Below are positions 63,293 through 64,000 of a stretch of DNA of 64,000 nucleotides, one piece after another. The stretch is from Chitinivorax sp. B (lineage in GTDB: Bacteria > Pseudomonadota > Gammaproteobacteria > Burkholderiales > SCOH01), in contig NZ_SCOH01000029.1 of assembly GCF_005503445.1 (NCBI RefSeq), forward strand, positions 1-64,000. The letters are read 5' to 3'. Position 1 is the stretch's first letter, and every line of letters starts with the position of its first letter. The translations under genes were made by a program, and so were the position numbers. The notes under the pieces are model-generated. The model saw nothing but the letters and a program-made list of their open reading frames with translations, made no database searches and was not told the origin of the DNA.

Positions 63293-64000
63293 ACACACCA
63301 ACCCTTTTCCCCCACATATTGCTGGCATGCAGCCTGGTCATACTACCCGCCTTGAGCCAGGCCAGTCTGAAGTCCGTTGCCGATGCCCCGCTTGCAGTAA
63401 AAACCAATATGGAATGCACCGTGGCTACCGGCAAGCCGGATCGTTGCGTATGGGACACAAGCTATACGATTTTGCGTGAGGCAGGCCGCGAAAGCGTCTC
63501 CACCTTATCTTTCGATTACCAGGAGGAATCGCAATTTGTTCTGGAGCTCGCCGAAGTCATTCAACCAGATGGTCGACGCAAACCGGTACCGCCCACCAAT
63601 ATCGACGAAAAGATGGCACCCAACCCGGCAGCAGGCTTTTCCCGCAGCAAACAACTGTCCATCGCCTTCCCCGAATTGCAAATCGGCAGCACCGTACACT
63701 ACCGGGTCCGCCGCATCGGCCGCTTTGAACCGTTGGCACCGGAAAGTCGCTACGTTCATCAATTCTGGCCCAATGACGAACGCCAGGATTCCCTTCGCAT
63801 CCACTACCATGCCGACCGACCACTGTATTGGCGCGGTCAGGGGTTGGATGGCTTCACGGTCAAACAATCTCCCGATCAACGGGAAGTCACGTTGACACTG
63901 GATGCCCCACGCTATCGTGCGCTGATCAACGAGCCTGGCATCATATTGAACCCGCCCAGCCTGGAAATCAGCACCCAAACCACGTTAGCCCCTCATTTCA
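63286..64000 (+). CDS. Exported DUF3857-like protein (cut by window end)
   Basis: The ATG at 63286 opens a frame without stop to the window edge (238 codons visible). A signal peptide is clear (LFPHILLACSLVILPALSQA, cleavage near 27). The mature part is beta-rich (TSYTILREAGRESVSTLSFDYQEESQFVLELAEV, IGSTVHYRVRRIG) in the manner of the DUF3857 domain, often followed by a transglutaminase-like domain further on. It overlaps the DUF2799 gene. The C-terminal part and any catalytic residues are outside the window. Confidence 0.72.
   Translation, partial: MVNTPTLFPHILLACSLVILPALSQASLKSVADAPLAVKTNMECTVATGKPDRCVWDTSYTILREAGRESVSTLSFDYQEESQFVLELAEVIQPDGRRKPVPPTNIDEKMAPNPAAGFSRSKQLSIAFPELQIGSTVHYRVRRIGRFEPLAPESRYVHQFWPNDERQDSLRIHYHADRPLYWRGQGLDGFTVKQSPDQREVTLTLDAPRYRALINEPGIILNPPSLEISTQTTLAPHF

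Noticed and set aside
1-64000. CRISPR arrays, prophage genes, complete insertion sequences
   Set aside because: No regularly spaced repeats, no cas, capsid, integrase or transposase reading frames were seen on either strand.

Overview
The window looks like ordinary chromosome of a betaproteobacterium, most likely in or near the Neisseriales (Chromobacterium / Chitinimonas / Chitinivorax-like). That placement is an inference from gene content: a dapA-bamC pair, a PhaM-like granule protein, a DUF3422 protein, an RoxA-type ribosomal oxygenase, a monofunctional aspartate kinase and LplT. No prophage, CRISPR array, intact insertion sequence or rRNA operon was seen. Most of the 64 kb is compact metabolic and housekeeping DNA, with small accessory patches at about 0-1.5 kb, 8.9-13.6 kb and 62-64 kb.

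Layout. 0-1.5 kb: the end of a HigB/HigA-type toxin-antitoxin module, followed by a DUF3422 gene lacking its N-terminal part. 1.5-6.7 kb: a GABA catabolism cluster (gabT, gabD and a third class III transaminase) facing a divergent glutamine amidotransferase. 7-9 kb: a chemoreceptor. 8.9-13.6 kb: a same-strand run of small, poorly characterised genes (two soluble unknowns, two membrane proteins, a GFA-fold protein, a P-loop kinase-like protein and one more unknown). 13.8-18.4 kb: a beta-alanine cassette with a MocR regulator divergent from an omega-transaminase and a CoA-acylating semialdehyde dehydrogenase. 18.4-22 kb: small membrane proteins, an M50-like protease, an orphan solute-binding protein, a PhaM-like protein and an acyltransferase. 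22.5-31.6 kb: ftsK, a CBS protein, a LysR/MHS-transporter pair, a cytochrome c' lipoprotein, two small coupled unknowns and a periplasmic GH13 enzyme. 31.6-39 kb: sulfurtransferase and selO (divergent), a transglutaminase-fold protein that lacks its catalytic Cys, pbpG, mltA and a FabG-like reductase. 39-50 kb: ybiT, dapA-bamC-MBL hydrolase, an Ala/Pro-rich lipoprotein, roxA, slyD, an unknown gene, mutS and a three-tRNA operon (Ser-Arg-Arg) with a clear promoter and terminator. 50-64 kb: a GMC oxidoreductase with a four-Cys cluster, lysC, lplT, a REC-GGDEF-like protein with a degenerate active site, an acyl-CoA synthetase/hydrolase pair, aroG, a GntR regulator, patB, and a lipoprotein overlapping a DUF3857-type exported protein cut by the window end.

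How the genes connect. Two amino-acid degradation routes are plain: GABA to succinate (gabT-gabD) and beta-alanine through malonate semialdehyde to acetyl-CoA (transaminase plus MmsA-type dehydrogenase). Lysine/diaminopimelate supply is represented by lysC and dapA, and the aromatic pathway by aroG. Envelope work is represented by bamC, mltA, pbpG, lplT and an LPA-type acyltransferase.

The signals that ordinary annotation would miss are: a dispersed intergenic repeat of about 144 bp with imperfect 18-bp terminal inverted repeats, present three times; a perfect 31-bp palindrome between patB and the GntR gene; a good sigma-54 promoter match upstream of the pseudo-transglutaminase; and the degenerate GGDEF protein. 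I did not find a convincing large, previously undescribed multigene system. The repeat family and the 8.9-13.6 kb unknowns are the best places to look.
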